From contig NZ_JH992902.1 in NCBI RefSeq assembly GCF_000315545.1, positions 1,672,638 to 1,736,637 of the forward strand: 64,000 nucleotides of DNA, read 5' to 3'. The notes under the pieces are model-generated. The model did no database searches. It was not told the DNA's origin and saw only the letters and a program-made list of their open reading frames with translations. The stretch is from Selenomonas sp. F0473. GTDB taxonomy: Bacteria > Bacillota > Negativicutes > Selenomonadales > Selenomonadaceae. This document shows positions 62,745-64,000 of the stretch, piece by piece. The translations under genes and the position numbers were made by a program. Positions within the stretch are counted from its first letter, which is position 1; each line of letters opens with the position of its first letter.

Positions 62745-63940
62745 TGCGTACGCGCTATGCGCTCTTTAAGAGTGAGACGGAGCCGATCATTATCATCATG
62801 GCAATCCTCATCGTGGCAGGGACGATCAATGTGTTCAGTTCGAGCTATGTGCTTGCCGCGATGGATTTTGAGGATCCGTATTATTTCCTGTGGCGCCATC
62901 TGAAATGGCTGCTCATCGGGGCTCCGATCTGCTGGATTTGCCGAAAACTGGATTATCGGAAGTGGCGCGGACTGATGTTTGTCGGCATGGGGATCACGGT
63001 GTTCCTGCTCATCGCCGTGCTGTTTGTCGGAACGCCGGTGAACGGGGCGCAGCGCTGGCTGTCCGTCGCGGGATTCACGTTCCAGCCCGCGGAGTTTGCA
63101 AAACTGATGGCGGTCCTGATGGGCACGTTTTCCATTTCGACGGTGCTCGGGAAGGAGCATTTCCGCATGTCTGAGGATTGGCCGCGCGTCGTCGTCCCGT
63201 TCGGCGCGATTCTCGCGATGGCCTTTCTCGTCTATCGCGAGCCGGATTTTGGGACGGCCTGCATCGTGTTCGGCGTGCCGCTCCTGATGGCTGTCGCCCT
63301 CCTGATCCCGCCGCGCTACTGGCTCGCAATTGTACCGATAGGGCTCGGCCTTGCGTTTTTGATCGGCGCGCTTCAGCCCTACCGCATGAAGCGCATTGCG
63401 GTCTGGCTCGATCCGTGGTCGGATGCACGCGACGCGGGCTATCAGATGGTGCAGTCGCTCTCGACGATCGGTTCGGGGGGCATCTTCGGTATGGGATTCG
63501 GCGACGGCGTGAGCAAGTATGAGTATCTGCCGGAGGCGCATACGGACTTTGCATTTGCGATCTTTAGTCAGGAACACGGCTTTCTCGGCGTGCTCCTGAT
63601 CTTCTTCCTAATCGGCGTTCTTCTGGCCTATTGTATTCGCGTTGCGGCACAGGCGAAGGACGTTTTCGGGCAGGTGCTTGCGCTCGGCATCATCTTCCTC
63701 GTCCCCGGCCAGGCGCTCGCGAACCTCGCGATGGTTGCGGGCCTCCTGCCTGTCGTCGGGGTGCCGCTGCCGTTCATTAGCTACGGCGGGTCGTCGCTCA
63801 TCGTTACGATGGCGGGCATGGGGATGCTGCTCGGCATTGCCGATCGAAACCATAACGGGGAAGCCGGCGGCCCAACGAAAAAATCTGCGCCGTCCGAGCC
63901 GCCCGAAGAGCGGCGCAGCCGCATGCATGTGGTGCGATAG
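62744..63940 (+). CDS. FtsW/RodA/SpoVE-type SEDS glycosyltransferase
   Basis: 398 residues, ten helices. Polymerises lipid II into glycan strands together with a class B PBP. Signatures NGAQRWLSVAGFTFQPAEFAKL and the FtsW/SpoVE block GLLPVVGVPLPFISYGGSSL. The active Asp region after helix 7 (EAHTDFAFAIFSQEHG) is intact. The ATG at 62744 has aggagg 7 bases upstream; the GTG one codon earlier is too close. Cytoplasmic tail of about 35 residues, basic and Pro-rich. Likely divisome rather than elongasome, but RodA cannot be excluded. Confidence 0.92.
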   Translation: MRTRYALFKSETEPIIIIMAILIVAGTINVFSSSYVLAAMDFEDPYYFLWRHLKWLLIGAPICWICRKLDYRKWRGLMFVGMGITVFLLIAVLFVGTPVNGAQRWLSVAGFTFQPAEFAKLMAVLMGTFSISTVLGKEHFRMSEDWPRVVVPFGAILAMAFLVYREPDFGTACIVFGVPLLMAVALLIPPRYWLAIVPIGLGLAFLIGALQPYRMKRIAVWLDPWSDARDAGYQMVQSLSTIGSGGIFGMGFGDGVSKYEYLPEAHTDFAFAIFSQEHGFLGVLLIFFLIGVLLAYCIRVAAQAKDVFGQVLALGIIFLVPGQALANLAMVAGLLPVVGVPLPFISYGGSSLIVTMAGMGMLLGIADRNHNGEAGGPTKKSAPSEPPEERRSRMHVVR

Positions 63941-63949
63941 TGAGCGGGC

Positions 63950-63980
63950 TGCCGTGCGCTGCGGGCGTACGGCATTTTTC
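63950..63980 (+). terminator. Terminator after the SEDS gene
   Basis: Nine-bp stem tgccgtgcg/cgtacggca (one G-T pair), then five T. The last 20 bases of the window hold only the start of the next region. Confidence 0.85.
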
Positions 63981-64000
63981 TATATTTGAGGAAGCGGATC

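Overview
The window looks like a chromosomal segment of a diderm Firmicute of the class Negativicutes, most likely a Selenomonas-type bacterium (inference from gene content only). Firmicute-type genes are present: a SCIFF peptide and its maturase, a SpoVD-like penicillin-binding protein with a PASTA domain, and a SpoIVB-type S55 peptidase. Outer-membrane proteins occur among them: an OmpM-type SLH-domain porin, a TonB-dependent receptor and a TpsB (FhaC/ShlB) transporter. That combination is typical of Negativicutes. The DNA is GC-rich throughout and carries very clear sigma-70-type promoters, many with exact 17-bp spacers, and strong intrinsic terminators.

Layout. 1-2.6 kb: 3' part of a 23S rRNA gene plus 5S. 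2.8-9.2 kb: an MFS transporter, an S55 peptidase, murA, and the SCIFF ranthipeptide precursor with its radical SAM maturase. 9.3-13.7 kb: tRNA-Gln, a MOSC-MogA fusion, a SpoVD/FtsI-type transpeptidase and cysK. 13.7-18.8 kb: a small secreted Cys-rich protein, then an anaerobic haem acquisition set (flavodoxin, anaerobilin-synthase-type radical SAM enzyme, TonB receptor) behind a palindrome-rich control region. 18.8-22.5 kb: mutY and a fused acetyltransferase-glycosyltransferase. 22.6-27.1 kb: ilvN-ilvC-leuC-leuD-leuB operon. 27.1-36 kb: drug-efflux MFS, DEDDh exonuclease behind a structured leader, an FtsA-like protein with AT-hooks and ubiquitin-like repeats, a probable 6S RNA, lone DhaL, gltX with tRNA-Glu, a TauE/SafE exporter and a rhodanese lipoprotein.

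36-42.6 kb: ilvB, followed with overlap by a compact type IV pilus/pseudopilus cluster (five pilin-like proteins, a frameshifted prepilin peptidase, a PilM-PilN fusion and PilO). 42.6-45.4 kb: aroC-aroK-aroB of the shikimate pathway. 45.5-50.7 kb: a membrane diguanylate cyclase, rplS, lepB, xth and prfC. 50.7-57.6 kb: a dispersed repeat, a long structured leader ending in a terminator, a nickel/peptide-type ABC transporter (NikBCDEA order, with a frameshifted NikD-like ATPase) and the OmpM-like porin. 57.7-64 kb: a P1B metal ATPase, a low-molecular-weight tyrosine phosphatase, an orphan TpsB transporter, trmB and an FtsW-type SEDS protein.

The most interesting points are the SCIFF locus with an attenuator between peptide and maturase, the haem-degradation locus and its palindrome, the AT-hook/FtsA/beta-grasp protein, the structured leader before the ABC operon, a candidate small RNA before the exonuclease gene, an interspersed repeat that begins at stop codons of upstream genes, and two frameshifts (prepilin peptidase, ABC ATPase) that could be real lesions or sequence errors. 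All calls come from reading the sequence; no database search was run.
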